DNA of 29,355 bases from Ectocarpus siliculosus (GCA_000310025.1 FN648754.1:15883-45237), one strand, 5' to 3'. Positions 10,900 to 20,645 are shown, counted from the stretch's first letter. The notes: generated from the letters alone by a model not told the origin. Numbers and translations: made by a program.

Positions 10900-11074
10900 G
10901 TACATCTACAAGGGCTCGGACCGATCTTCTTTCTCCATCACCGCAGTGACCAGCGACACCATTGACACCATCAAGCAATGGAAATCATTACGTTGCTTAA
11001 CCGCGACCGAAGCGGCATGGAGGTGCACCATCAACGACATGCACTTCCGCCAACCTGCCGCCGAAGATAAATAA
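10900..11074 (+). pseudogene. Helitron Rep protein, exon 8 (second catalytic Tyr)
   Basis: Starts after GGCCAG (ends 10899). Joined in phase 2 to exon 7 it gives YMFAYIYKGSDRSS, the Tyr-x3-Tyr of Rep motif 3 followed by the YxYKG block. It continues SDTIDTIKQWKSLRCLTATE and AAWRCTIND, the family's E-A-x-WR block, and closes at a TAA (11072-11074). The family normally continues with a VxxLxVHLP segment here, which I cannot find in frame. A diverged trace (VAHLHHVHIA, about 11123-11152) may be its remnant. Confidence 0.83.
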
Positions 11075-11302
11075 CGAAATTTTCGTACTTGTTGTGTCTA
11101 CCATTGTTGTCAGTGGTACATGGTCGCCCATCTCCACCATGTGCACATCGCCGTCGCTCGTCCGTTTTGTATTTTCCACGTCATGTCCGCCCCACACGGT
11201 GGTCGTGGACATCCCACCTTTCGATTTGCCGCTAGGGTTATTCTATCTCTTTTTTACATCATTTCATTGTACAATGAACAACGAACGTCCTGCCGTCCCC
11301 AG

Positions 11303-11559
11303 GCATATACTTGAATGACCGCAGGACATCTGCGCAGACCAGGGCGGATGGCTCCACTCCCAAACCCACCCTACTCGAAAGGTACTTCCATCGGCCAACG
11401 GACCCCACCTTCGATGCTGTAGACATCGTCCACTACCACTCCCACTTCGGGGCATCCAAATCTCCACCACGCTACGCGAACGGCCAGTGTTGGAACGAAG
11501 CTCCTTGGGACGAGGATTCCAACCGACTACAAGTGTATCGGCGCCGGCCAACGCCCACG
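11303..11559 (+). pseudogene. Helitron Rep protein, exon 9 (last recognisable block)
   Basis: Follows the acceptor GTCCCCAG (ends 11302) and ends at a GTGAGA donor (from 11560). The translation contains TLLERYFHRPTDPTFDAVDI, YANGQCWNEAPWDED and LQVYRRRPTPT. This is the T-xLxxYF ... Y...W...Rx-YRRR region that links Rep to the helicase in Helitrons. No stop inside. Downstream I cannot find the expected FYLRLLL block or any helicase motif. Confidence 0.8.
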
Positions 11560-11849
11560 GTGAGATTCCCTTCACTACCATAGTACCACTTTCGCCGAAA
11601 ATACGTCGTGTTCTCACGTTGAGGTGTGTACACAGAGTTACCTGCCCTCCATTTCTTTTTGTGGTGCTGCAATACGACTGACCTGCCGACGGTTGCCCAC
11701 CGTAGTTCCCTCCCACTGAAGATTGTATTCCGTCCTGACATGAACATTTCATTCTTTCCCCGTGAACACCACATGTTGCATCATACGCCTCACACCTACT
11801 GTTGTCACAACCACATTCCCATGCAGATATCGAAAATATATTCCGTGTC

Positions 11850-12430
11850 AGCTTCTCCGCGCGTGAATCATGTCCAGTTATGACCTTCGCTTTGACTTTC
11901 ACAATGGGTATTTTACCTCCAGGTCTTGCATTTCTACTGTAGTGTAGGTACCTGCGTTTTGAGGAAGGACTGCGTTCAAGTACGATTTTTTCCCCTTGCG
12001 TTTCCTTCCCCTGTACCTCTTCGCGTACCGTATGTGTGTCCTTCATCGTCGTCGGCTCCATACTTGTGGATTGCCTCTTGGAAATTCTGGGAATCCCTCC
12101 ATTCCAAGACAGCCATAGGTCGGCATCCGGCATTTTCTTTTTTTGTATGCATTTTTCTTCTTGTGCACTTTTTCCGTTGCGCTTGCCATCGTCGCTTAAT
12201 TACATGTTTGTGTCGTCAAACTTTCGCAGCCGGCCTTGAAACTTTTCCTTCATGAGCCTCCGTGGTAACTTCTCCGCGCATGGGTTATATGTAGTTATGT
12301 CCTGCGCTTTGACCTTCATGATGGGTATTTTAGCTCTCCGTCTTGCATTCGTGAATACCTGCGTCATACAGAAGGTCGTTCCACGACGCAAACATCGACG
12401 TCTCTTTTTTCTTTTCTTCCCTTCGCACTC
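11850..12430. repeat. Tandem repeat, period about 417 bp
   Basis: A block beginning CTTCTCCGCGC at 11852 recurs at 12269. Matching words include TTATG(A/T)CCT, GCTTTGAC(C/T)TTCA, ATGGGTATTTTA and GTCTTGCATT. On the minus strand both copies are open in the same frame and read KIPI(V/M)KVKA, then AEKL. Minus open frames 11264-12133 and 12200-12475 overlap here, but nucleotide differences include many replacements, so I do not claim a functional protein. No family recognised. Confidence 0.75.
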
Positions 12431-12867
12431 CTTCCTTCCGGCACTTCTCACACCAACTTCGAACGTGGGGTGCAATTTCCTCTCTTCGTACCTTTCTTGT
12501 CGGCAACCTCCATCATAATGTGCATAATGTGTACTTCGGTTTTTCGACTTTACAATTTCCGATAGACCAGACTATGGACTCACACGCCCCTTCCCCCTCC
12601 GCAGGACCGCGCGCTCGTCGAGTGCCGAAAATTCTTCACAAATTCCTTACCTCTCCACTTCTTCCCTCTACAAATCCTCTACCCTTCTTCTTCTTCTTTG
12701 CTTCCCCACGGACACTCACTACCATCGGGCCGGGATGTTGGCCCCCAGGCCCATTGGGGGGCGGGGGGCCAATCCTTAACCCTAGTAAGCGTAATGCACG
12801 ACATCGGACGACCCGACAAGTAATAATACTGTTGTATCCCGAAGCGGATATCGCACGACTTCGAATT
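12431..12867. other. Anonymous stretch with CTT microsatellite
   Basis: No gene recognised. A CTT-rich microsatellite lies at about 12683-12700 and a G-rich patch (GGGGGGCGGGGGG) at about 12755-12768. This is where the Helitron's missing helicase half would be expected, and no Walker A (GxxGxGKT/S) is readable in any plus-strand frame here. Confidence 0.45.
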
Positions 12868-13335
12868 GGGTGTTTTCTGAATGATAGTGCGTACCATTGG
12901 GCGGCTCAATCGTCCGTGACTGTTGCTGTGCAACGGTTTTGGTCCCGTAGGCCACAGGAATATTGATCAAGGCAATTCGAAAGAAAACAATAAAATGAAA
13001 TTTTGTTGTCGAAGACCGAATAAACTGAAGTTTTATGTGCACGGAAAAATTCGGAACATCTCCCAGATCTACTTTTATAATCGTGTTCTTGTTGTGCCGC
13101 CCTGGGGGCGTGGTGGTTGGGTTGTCTTGGTGCAGTTTTCTGGGGTCTTACAAAGAGAAAGGTCTCACGGAGTTCTCATTCTGCTGCCTCGCTGCTCCTG
13201 CAGCAAGAGTTGGATAGACGCATGTCTACTGGACCAAGGGCCACGTGTTGAGGAATGCACAGTGTGTAACACGCAGCCCACGTCGGAGGGTCACGCGGGA
13301 AGGAGGGCAGCAGCTAGCTACATCGAAGTTTGGAC
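12868..13335 (-). repeat. Dispersed repeat, copy B
   Basis: Read on the minus strand, 13335 down to about 12985 matches copy A at 4114-4440. The remaining part, down to 12869, matches copy C (13511-13783). Shared words with copy C are GTGTTTTCTGAATG(A/G)TAGTGCG, ATCAAGGCAATTCGAAAGAAA and ACAATAAA. Copy B thus links the two parts and may be the most complete member. On the plus strand one frame is open through it (12923-13339), but the same region in copy A is interrupted, so coding is doubtful. Confidence 0.8.
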
Positions 13336-13510
13336 CTAGCTAGCAGAACCGTAGATTCGTAGATTTTCTCCCGCCCACCCACCCCTTTTCTATCGAAGGT
13401 GAGGGATAGGAGATGTTACGAGCGAGGACTCGCTTAGGAGAGGCCTCTTAATCTATCTGTGACTCGGAGTTGGTGCAACCGTTTGCCACGTAGAAGTATG
13501 ACGTAGCATT

Positions 13511-13783
13511 GGGGTGTTTTCTGAATGGTAGTGCGTACCATTGGGAGGCTCAATCGCCCGAGACTGCTACTGTGCAACCGTTTCGTCCCGTCTGGTAGTA
13601 TTCGGAGGGAGATTGTGTGTTTTAGTAGCAGAGACACGTTAGGATACCGCAGAGGCCTTGCGCCGTGCGGAACGTGTGGTACGGAGGAGTCTCCCTCCGT
13701 AGGCCACAGAAATATTAATCAAGGCAATTCGAAAGAAAACAATAAAGGAACGTTTATTGATCGAACAGATAGAATAAACTGCG
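13511..13783 (-). repeat. Dispersed repeat, copy C (partial)
   Basis: Matches the 12869-13030 half of copy B in the same orientation, with about 100 extra bases (roughly 13591-13695) that copy B lacks. Shared flanks on both sides of the extra block (GTCCCGT before, GTAGGCCACAG(A/G)AATATT after) show it is an indel relative to B. The B and C pair lies about 640 bp apart and could be the terminal repeats of a small element, with the unique stretch 13031-13510 as its interior. Confidence 0.78.
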
Positions 13784-13989
13784 GTTTAGTGAGGTGACAG
13801 TTTCGGATGGTAGTTTCAGTAACTGTTCGAAAATTCGGGGTCACCAGGGACGAAAGTAGAACCCACTCCTGCCATTCCGTTGACAAGAATGCACGCCGCG
13901 GTGTAGCAAGTTGAGTGGCGAACGGAAGCTACAGAGCGTGCGGGGGAAGGAAGGACCGCAGTGCCCGCACGGGTGGACGCTACCGCCCC

Positions 13990-14330
13990 TTGCACAAGGT
14001 TGACCCACCACCGGTACCTTGGACAGACCTTGCAAGCCCGCTAGCCAAGGTAAAAATGCCTCCAAGGTCACCACAAGGGTGCCCATGTCCAAGGTCTACG
14101 ATGGCTGGACCTTAGAAAGACCTTGCGCAAGGTAGAAAAGGCCCCAAGGTAATGCAAGGTCAAACGTTGTGCAAGGTCCGGCGGGAACCTTGCACGCACC
14201 CTGGGCAAGGTTAAAAGCCACAAGGTGACCACACAGGCGAACCATATCTGAGGTCTACAACTTCTCGATCCTTAGAAGGACCTTGCCAAAGGTAATAGGG
14301 CCCCAAGGTCATCACGAAGGCGACACAGGT
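13990..14330. repeat. Array of CAAGGT/ACCTTG words, period about 162 bp
   Basis: The hexamer CAAGGT or its complement ACCTTG occurs more than fifteen times in about 340 bp, often as near-palindromes such as ACCTTGCGCAAGGT. Two larger units are alignable: CCTTAGAAAGACCTTGCGCAAGGT at 14112 is echoed by CCTTAGAAGGACCTTGCCAAAGGT at 14274, both followed by GGGCCCCAAGGT-like or GGCCCCAAGGT sequence. No coding function is seen. Each unit could form several small hairpins. Confidence 0.85.
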
Positions 14331-14975
14331 GGCCCAGGTGCATATTGTATGCACCCATGTACGATGCCGAAAAAAAAACACTCTATTTTCAGATAATACA
14401 ACGTTCCAGGTTGCTTACCCCGGTGGCATAATCTGGCCAGGTCAGGTAAGCATACAGAGCAAAACCTCGTGGGTTAGGGAAATCCTTGGCTTACAACGTC
14501 GCCAGATTGGGCCCTCTGATCATGCAACGTTGTTCTGCCCGCCCGGGAGAAACGTTCGCAGCCAGATAAAAGTACCAGGTTTGTGTTATTTTGTATTAAT
14601 TCGTCGTCGTTAATGCGTTAGCGCATTTTGCACATATTCAATTTCCCGTGCGTCAACACCGTGGTGAGCGCATGACACCCCGGCAAAAACAAAGTACAGA
14701 CTATTCTGCAGATACAAAGAAGGACGCCTCAAACCAAGGTTGGATAATGATTAACTCGACAAACGCAAGGTCCCAGCAACCACAATCGTGCCCCGTGTTT
14801 CTATTAGGGCATGCACTCCGCAAAACAGGTTATGCATGCACGCGCGAGATAATTACGGCAGAACGCGGGCGGACAAGATGGCCGCGGCTTCCCGAACAAA
14901 GAGCCATGCTGATGTAAAAAATATACTACGTAGCCCCACACAGCCATGAACGGCTCCACACACACATTTTTCGAC
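14331..14975. other. Anonymous stretch with small inverted repeats
   Basis: No gene recognised. A perfect 8-bp inverted repeat TGCTTACC/GGTAAGCA lies at 14412-14419 and 14445-14452. A short hairpin AATGCG-TTAG-CGCATT lies at about 14612-14627. CAACGTT words recur nearby. Confidence 0.4.
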
Positions 14976-15560
14976 CGGCTCATCACTTCTCGACCTCCCG
15001 CGCAAACAAGCAATTGCACCAAGAAAGCCAAGAGGAGAACAAATGTTCATGATACTAAGTCGGTACGAGTGAGGAAACACGCCCCGGTAGACACTTCTCC
15101 GCATATAGTATACGGTCCGGAGATTTACCGACCTCCCAAACAAACATAAGACACCAATACAGAGTAGGCCTCGACGAAATAACGGTCCTCGTGCCCCTTC
15201 CCCAAGGTGTGGGCACGTCACAGATGCCAGCGAATCGAAAAAATACGGCGGTCGCTAACGCGAGCATAAAGTCACCGCCCGAGGTTGAAGCTTTCAACAA
15301 CACGTAACACCTTTAAAGCTGACCCCCCCCCTCCCAGCCGCCCTCCCTGATCCACTTTCCCCCAACTCACCCAGGCTCCACACGAAATCCCGCCCAACGT
15401 ACCACCCGAACGATCGGACTTTCCACGACGCAAACAAGCAACGGCGAACGCCAAGTGCTCCGGTGCGAGTGACGGCACGCCATCGTCAACACCCGTTCCG
15501 TCCGCCCATACGATATGGTCTGGATATTGACCGAAAACACAAGAAACATAGGGCGTTGAC
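14976..15560. repeat. Degenerate repeats with AAACAAGCAA-like words
   Basis: Three related segments can be lined up. CGACCTCCCGCGCAAACAAGCA lies near 14991 (20-base core CGACCTCCCGCGCAAACAAG). CGACCTCCCAAACAAACATA lies near 15129. CACGACGCAAACAAGCAA lies near 15424. The blocks CATATAGTATACGGTCCGGA (15103) and CATACGATATGGTCTGGATA (15508) also correspond, about 405 bp apart. On the minus strand the two larger copies are in open frames (15055-15303 and 15272-15679) without known motifs. Confidence 0.5.
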
Positions 15561-16162
15561 ATGCTCTCCATCTCCAACCATCGAAAACAAGCGCCGCGAC
15601 GGTAGTGCCTAACCGATGCCAGAGAACCCAAGAAACCCACCGGTCGTTTCGTCGGCCTTTTGAAGAAGATGTTCGTCACGCCGTAGTCGCGCTGACGCGA
15701 ACTCTTCCCTCGTGTGACTGAAACTTATACAGGCCGTTCAAAACAAACAAACCGGGGACGGTGCCATCGATCGGCCCAGGAAGTTGGTTTCGAGTGGAAT
15801 CGACAGGGTATTGCAGACGATCGGCCAACAACCATGAATTTGAGTGTCAATTGAGGTCTTAGGCTTGAACGACCAAAAACCTCGTAAAGTTCCAACACAC
15901 TCCAGTGGAAATGGGTTATCTTCTACATATAATAGGGGTACTGACAATAACTTGCATTGGCAGTTACCCAAAAGCTCAAAGGGATATTTCTGCCTCGGGA
16001 AATTGAGGAGTTGGGATGTACTACCCACCCTCCTAGCGACCTCCTGGCCTTGGACACCTTGAAACACCCTACGTATCTTTCTACCGCCACTGTGGAAAGC
16101 CAAGTCGAACGAACTGGATGCACTGCACAAAACAACATGGGGTACTCGCCTAGATTGTTCTT
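15561..16162. other. Anonymous stretch, no recognised gene
   Basis: No gene recognised. A 130-codon minus-strand frame (15738-16130) has no known motif and is overlapped by open frames in the other strand and frames. Confidence 0.35.
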
Positions 16163-17068
16163 CTAGTCCTCAGTTCCAGTGTCGCCAGCACTCATCCCTT
16201 CTCCGGTGATGTCCCTGCCGTACTCGCTGCTGCTGCCCGGGACGTACTCCGGCTCGGTGCCGTTTTCCTGATCGCTCTGGACGGACTCTTCATCGCTGCC
16301 CTCCTCTCCACCGCTGCTCTCGTCTCTACCCATACTCCTCTTCACCGCTGCCCTCCTCATCGTCACCGCCAGCGTCGCTCATGTCGCCGACGCCGTCAGT
16401 AAGGTTGTCGTGGGTGGCGGCGGTTTCAGCGTCGTCGACATCCAGAACGACGTTTATGTAGTTGTAAGGAAAAACAAATCCTCGGCGACTTCCAGCCAGC
16501 ATTCGATAGCTGCCGGCAGTTTGCCCCGAGCTTCCTGGACGGAGACGAACATCATGACCTTGTATATTGGTCGGGCGAGACGACAAAAGAAACATCAGCG
16601 GTTGGAATGCTGAGCCGAAAAACCTCGTTGCGGAAGGGCAAGTCCGGGATGGCTGCACCACTGCACCCTTCCTGAATGCATCTAGGCTCAGGACGTGCAC
16701 GACCCACAAAATTGCTTCGTGATATCCCTCTTCTACCAGGAGTGTCAACACGCACTTGCTCAACAACAGACAGCGAAAAGTGTACAAAGGCAACAAGATT
16801 CGAGGGTTAGTCTTCCCGAGCGAGGACGGTCTTGTGATGTTTGTCGCCTCCGGCCGGGGAATCCTTTCCTTCGTCTTGATAAGCTCCCGGATAGTGCGGC
16901 GGGTGTTGAAGCCCGGTGGGTCTTCGGTGCCGTCATTGGCGTCCGACTCGGAGTCACCCCCTCCCTGGGATTGCCGATGGACGCTAACCGCTGCCGCGAG
17001 CTGCGCGCCAATACCGCCCAGAAGCTCCTTGGCGAGAGGGAGAATGACCTGCGACCAGTTTCATCCGG
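16163..17068 (-). pseudogene. Unknown protein with acidic C-terminal tail, frameshifted
   Basis: On the minus strand a frame is open from about 17068 to a stop at 16326, longer than its ATG-limited part. It reads ILPLAKELLGGIGAQLAAAV, then DPPGFNTRRTIRELIKTKER, ending in an acidic run (TDGVGDMSDAGGDDEEGSGE). At about 16330 the acidic sequence continues in the next frame (RDESSGGEEGSDEESVQSDQ, to the stop at 16163), so a single indel splits one tail. Inside, around 16455-16640, another frame reads more like protein (VFRLSIPTADVSFVVSPDQY, then VQEARGKLPAAIECWLEVAE), which suggests two more compensating indels. I do not recognise the family. It lies just downstream of the LINE fragment on the same strand, so a transposon origin is possible. 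Confidence 0.45.
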
Positions 17069-17449
17069 GCGGGGGAAGGGCGGCATGGATGCCCCAAACG
17101 ACCACCTCGCTAAACGACCGAACCACCGGGCACAAAGCACAGCAAAGCACTGGGGGTCCAACAACGACGCCACGTCCGTTTTGCTAGAATATTATAACGT
17201 CGTTACCCAAGCGACGAAAACCCAACCCCGATGGCAAACACCGGGGGGTGAGAAGGAGCGGGGCGGGGCGTACTCTCATGTTTTGCATGCCTTAGCTGTT
17301 AGACCATTGACCACGCGTCCTAAAGGGGACGGAGCATTGTTCCCACAGGACCGATCACCGATGGCCAATCGTTCCTTCCTACTTTGCCAAAGGTGGCTCA
17401 AAAATGTTTTCCCTAGTCTGTCTATCCTAACGATATCCCTTCCCGCCTT

Positions 17450-18469
17450 TTAAAACCACTTCCTACTCCCCAGTACAGCTACCGTCCTCTCCTTCCTATT
17501 CCATGTCTCAAACATATCCCTGTACGTCCCTTGTATTTTTCCCAGCTCAGTCATGTACACTTTCCTCTCCTTCTGGTACAAACGACATTCCGCGGCTACA
17601 CGAACACGGTCTTCGCATTCGAAGCCGCAATCACATTTGAACTTGTCGTCTTCGTCATCTACCGTCCTATGTCTTCGTCTGCGTTCTCGAAGGCCTATGT
17701 CCCCGGTCCTGAATTTGACCTCAAGCTTTGTCCCTGCATCCATTGGTCCATGTAGGTTATCCTTGAACCCTATTCCTTCTTTCAACATTTCGTACACTGC
17801 TAGAACCTCCTTATCCTTGGTGTCTTCCTTTAGATTCTGTTCTCTCTCGGCACAAGCAACATATATCATCTGCTTGAACCGCTGTAGACCCTCCGTTTCC
17901 AGCGTTTCATCTTCGTCGATGTCGAACCCCTTCCATACGTCCTGTACAACCTTGACCCATTCCGTGGGTTGTCTACCCCTCTTTTTTTTTGCCCACTTCG
18001 CCTCCCATACTATTCTCGGCAACCTCTCCTCTCCCATCCCGCACATGCGATACTGCCATGTCAGCTTCCTTGCGTCTCTTCCCGACCGTAGGGATTGGAT
18101 CCCAAATTCTGCCCTGACGGCTGCATTACTTGCGCGCTTGGAGCATCCTAGGATGATTTTCGCTGCTTTCATCTGCGCCGCCTCGAGTTCTTTCACTACC
18201 TTCTTATTTCCTTCCCATACTTCTCCGGCGTACTCTAGCGGCGGTACGATTACGCTCTTCAAAACCGCCAATTTGATGCGTGTATCGAGGTGCCGGTTTG
18301 CGAGTATTGGGTGCAGCTTCCCTGCTCGTGCTTTGCCCTTTTCCGTTACCTTGGACATGTGTGCATTCCACGAGCACTCGTTTGCGATCTCTACTCCGAG
18401 AAGGGAAGGGGGGGGGGTACTCTTATGTCTTCCATGTTTTACCCCCGAAAGTACTTCTGGCGCGCGCAT
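17450..18469 (-). pseudogene. LINE (non-LTR retrotransposon) ORF2, 3' fragment
   Basis: A 339-codon minus-strand frame. Residues about 23-90 are the end of a non-LTR reverse transcriptase: LLGVEIANECSWNAHMSKVT, then LAVLKSVIVPPLEYAGEVWE, the usual LGxxI ... K..vxPxLxYGxExW region. The middle has the connection-domain style R..LxWxxRxxxM block (KLTWQYRMCGM). Near residue 275 is CDCGFECEDRVRVAAECRLY, a Cys-rich block in the place of the LINE C-terminal zinc knuckle, with the usual His replaced by Val. The catalytic FxDD block is absent, so the copy is 5'-truncated or disrupted. A G run at 18408-18417 lies just where the reading becomes unconvincing upstream, and a stop (TAG) precedes the first ATG. 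Truncation at the 5' end is normal for LINEs. Confidence 0.82.
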
Positions 18470-18826
18470 GATGAGCGTCTATCTTTCGCTGTCGAGGGTT
18501 TTGCCTTCGAGGTTGCCTGCATAGTGCTACGGTGTTCTTGCCACAACAATAGATCATTGATAGCGAGGTAACTTTTTATCGGGCAGCACGGTCTACGGTT
18601 TGAAGGCGCGGCGACGTTCTCTACCTTGGTGTGTGCTGAGCTGAGACGAGAACAATACTGCAACAAATATATATGGTCAAGTTTATCTTAAGGTGACCAA
18701 AGCCGTGTGTTCGATAGGCTAGCAGCCTCACTATTCTTAAAGTAGCCCTCTCACGTCGCCCACCCCACAATTGATCCAAATACACCGTCAGCCCCGTAAA
18801 GTCGAACAGTCCTCACTAGTGCGAAG
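18470..18826. other. Anonymous stretch upstream of the LINE fragment
   Basis: No gene recognised. On the minus strand the first 100 bases (LEGKTLDSER, stop) may be a decayed continuation of the reverse transcriptase. A TATATAT word lies near 18668. Confidence 0.35.
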
Positions 18827-18913
18827 CCGGCACTATCGAGGTATTTTTAGGCCAAGAATAGTGCCGGTAGGCGGTACAGTGCCGGTCCACCCTCCTCGAC
18901 ACACACCGGCACT
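18827..18913. repeat. Two adjacent hairpins built from CCGGCACT words
   Basis: CCGGCACTAT (18827-18836) is the exact reverse complement of ATAGTGCCGG (18858-18867), a 10-bp stem with a 21-nt loop. Directly after, AGTGCCGGT (18878-18886) pairs with ACCGGCACT (18905-18913), a 9-bp stem with an 18-nt loop. All four words share CCGGCACT, so alternative pairings are possible. No terminator T-run follows. The role is unknown; it could be the subterminal region of a mobile element. Confidence 0.85.
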
Positions 18914-19594
18914 ATATCGGGACACCTGCTGCAATAACTTGCAGTGATTCTGCGATGTTGGAGCGAAGTGTGTACGTTTGGGTTGCTTTTACCTGCCTCA
19001 AACGGAAAGGATGATACACGCTACCTGAACCTTTGTATTCTTGCGAACGCGTAGTACTAAGGAGGTATGCTTATCGTCTCCTAAAAACCGAATATTGCTT
19101 AATTACTTGAGATTGTATGGATTAATTAGATTTGGCAGAGCAGTGGCAAGTGTGAGAGTGTGAGAGGGTTCGTAGAAGAACTGTTCCTCCGTACACGATT
19201 TTGCTCATACGAAAGCCGGGCTGCACTGACTGACACCTGGCACCAGGGCTATTCGTTGTTCTTTGCTGCTGAGAAAGGAGTTTTTCACCACAAGTTATAT
19301 CGAAGAGTGGGCCTCGTGTGTGCTAGGGGACAGCCTTCTGTCCGTGAGCTTACCCGCGTTGAGTTCAACTTCTCAAACTTTGGCGATTTTGCACATGGCC
19401 ACAGAGCGTCGCCTGCAAGGCGCTTGTGCCCGAAATATTTGGTCTTGCCTCCATATGTTCTACCCAAACCCAAAAACAATTAATTAAATCAAACACCCCC
19501 ATATATCATTGGATGAGACAACACGATGGCAGCCATGACGAATCGCATGCATGCGTGCTGCGCCTTTATGTTAAATATGACCAACGGCGATAAT
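18914..19594. other. Anonymous stretch, no recognised gene
   Basis: No gene recognised. A 107-codon plus-strand frame (19160-19483) has no known motif. The 3' LTR of the gypsy element should lie in or near this stretch, but I could not match it to any sequence beyond the element's 5' side. Confidence 0.4.
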
Positions 19595-20624
19595 TAACTC
19601 CTCAACAGGTGCTGTCTGATGAACAGAGCTGGTATGCTTCGGGACAAGACGCTCACGCTCCCACAAAAATGGTACAAGGTGCAAGTCGGTTGTTGATGTA
19701 TGCAGAAACATGCAGCAGTACCTGCTGATTGGAGAGGCTGTTAGCGGTGTACTGCTGTAGGATGGGGTTGACACCATTCGACGCGCGCGCGAGGCTACAA
19801 ACCAAATCTACCCACTCGCGCAAGTCGCGCCATTCTTCCTGCAAAGCCGTCTTCAAACATCGCATAATTTATGTCATCATGCGTTCGACAGTTCAGTTAC
19901 TCCGTGGCATATTTGCTACCGCGAATTTATGCTTCACCTTCAGAGCTTGTTCGAGTTTGGTAATGATTTGACTCTTAAAGTGCGATGCGGTATCGCTGAC
20001 CCACATCTGCGGAACACCCAAAGTCTTACACCAGAACGGCCGTGCATGACTCCGTTGGTTCTAACCACACGAAGTTGCTAAGATCATCCACTACCACTAA
20101 CATATATTTGAATCCAGCTCTTTCGTCCAAGCCTTCGACATTCAACGGCCCACTCTGGCCAAAATACAATTGGACAAAATGAATTCCTTCGCCCGGCCTT
20201 GTACCATGCACTGCTTTTCCAAGCGGCCTTGGAATCATTTCATTCGCCCTCGAATCTACACAATGCAAGAACTGCTTGACAAACTCTTTCACCAGATTTT
20301 CCATTCGAAACCAACAGCAGCACTCTTGTTTCCACCGTACCCCGATGTCCGGCGCCTTGCATATGAGCACAGACCACCATACGTTGTTGTAGTTCTCTGG
20401 CATCTTCAGGAATCCACATGACCTCGCGCCCCTTCACCTTGCTTCGAAAATTCCTTCCAGTCCTTCACGGCCTTTCCATGCGGCGCCATGAAAACCTCCG
20501 CTCCATGCGCCCTAGTTTTGACTTGTTCGCGCGCACTCTGCTGAACTCGACGAATAACCTCTTTCGACGGCATCGTGTCGTCAGGTTCGCTCGGCCCAAA
20601 CACAGCCCCAGCCCTAACCTTCAC
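19595..20624 (-). pseudogene. Gypsy integrase with tether, stops and lost catalytic Asp
   Basis: Minus strand, in three frames. The tether (20624-20406) contains MPSKEVIRRVQQSAREQ. The zinc-binding domain follows: VCAHMQGAGHRG keeps its two His, but the later CxxC is FLHC (in VKQFLHCVDSRA), so the first Cys is Phe. The core begins GIHFVQLYFG; the family has Asp where VQ begins, so the first catalytic Asp appears to be Val. The second Asp is present in VSDTASHFKSQ (about 19990). The Glu block TVERMM is present, flanked by two stops at 19893-19895 and 19869-19871. The C-terminal part continues RCLKTALQEEWRDLREWVDL to NNRLAPCTIFVG. Confidence 0.87.
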
Positions 20625-20645
20625 CGCGGAAACGTTGACCCACCT

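Larger units (their letters stand above)
7116..11559 (+). mobile_element. Helitron, Rep-domain half, decayed
   Basis: This is a rolling-circle Helitron on the plus strand, recognised from the ordered series of conserved Rep blocks described in the exon entries below. It can be read as nine exon blocks with GT-AG introns of roughly 110-425 bp. The protein would be the Rep-helicase that nicks and transfers the element by a rolling-circle-like mechanism. Disabling changes are a stop in exon 2, frameshifts after about 8345 and at 8858-8867, a stop in the HUH exon, and loss of the segment between exons 8 and 9. I find no Walker A or other helicase motif downstream, so the helicase half is missing or lies outside the window. 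The limits given are those of recognisable coding sequence. The element's true 5' TC and 3' CTRR ends were not found. Confidence 0.88.

Noticed and set aside
11264-12133. 289-codon minus-strand frame
   Set aside because: Much of it is antisense to Helitron exon 9 and its introns. Only the part in the 417-bp repeat is of interest and is reported there.
17243-17285. Similarity of GAGAAGG...GTACTCTCATG to 18393-18436 as a second LINE fragment
   Set aside because: Only a few dozen bases match, dominated by a G run; the translation does not continue the LINE protein.
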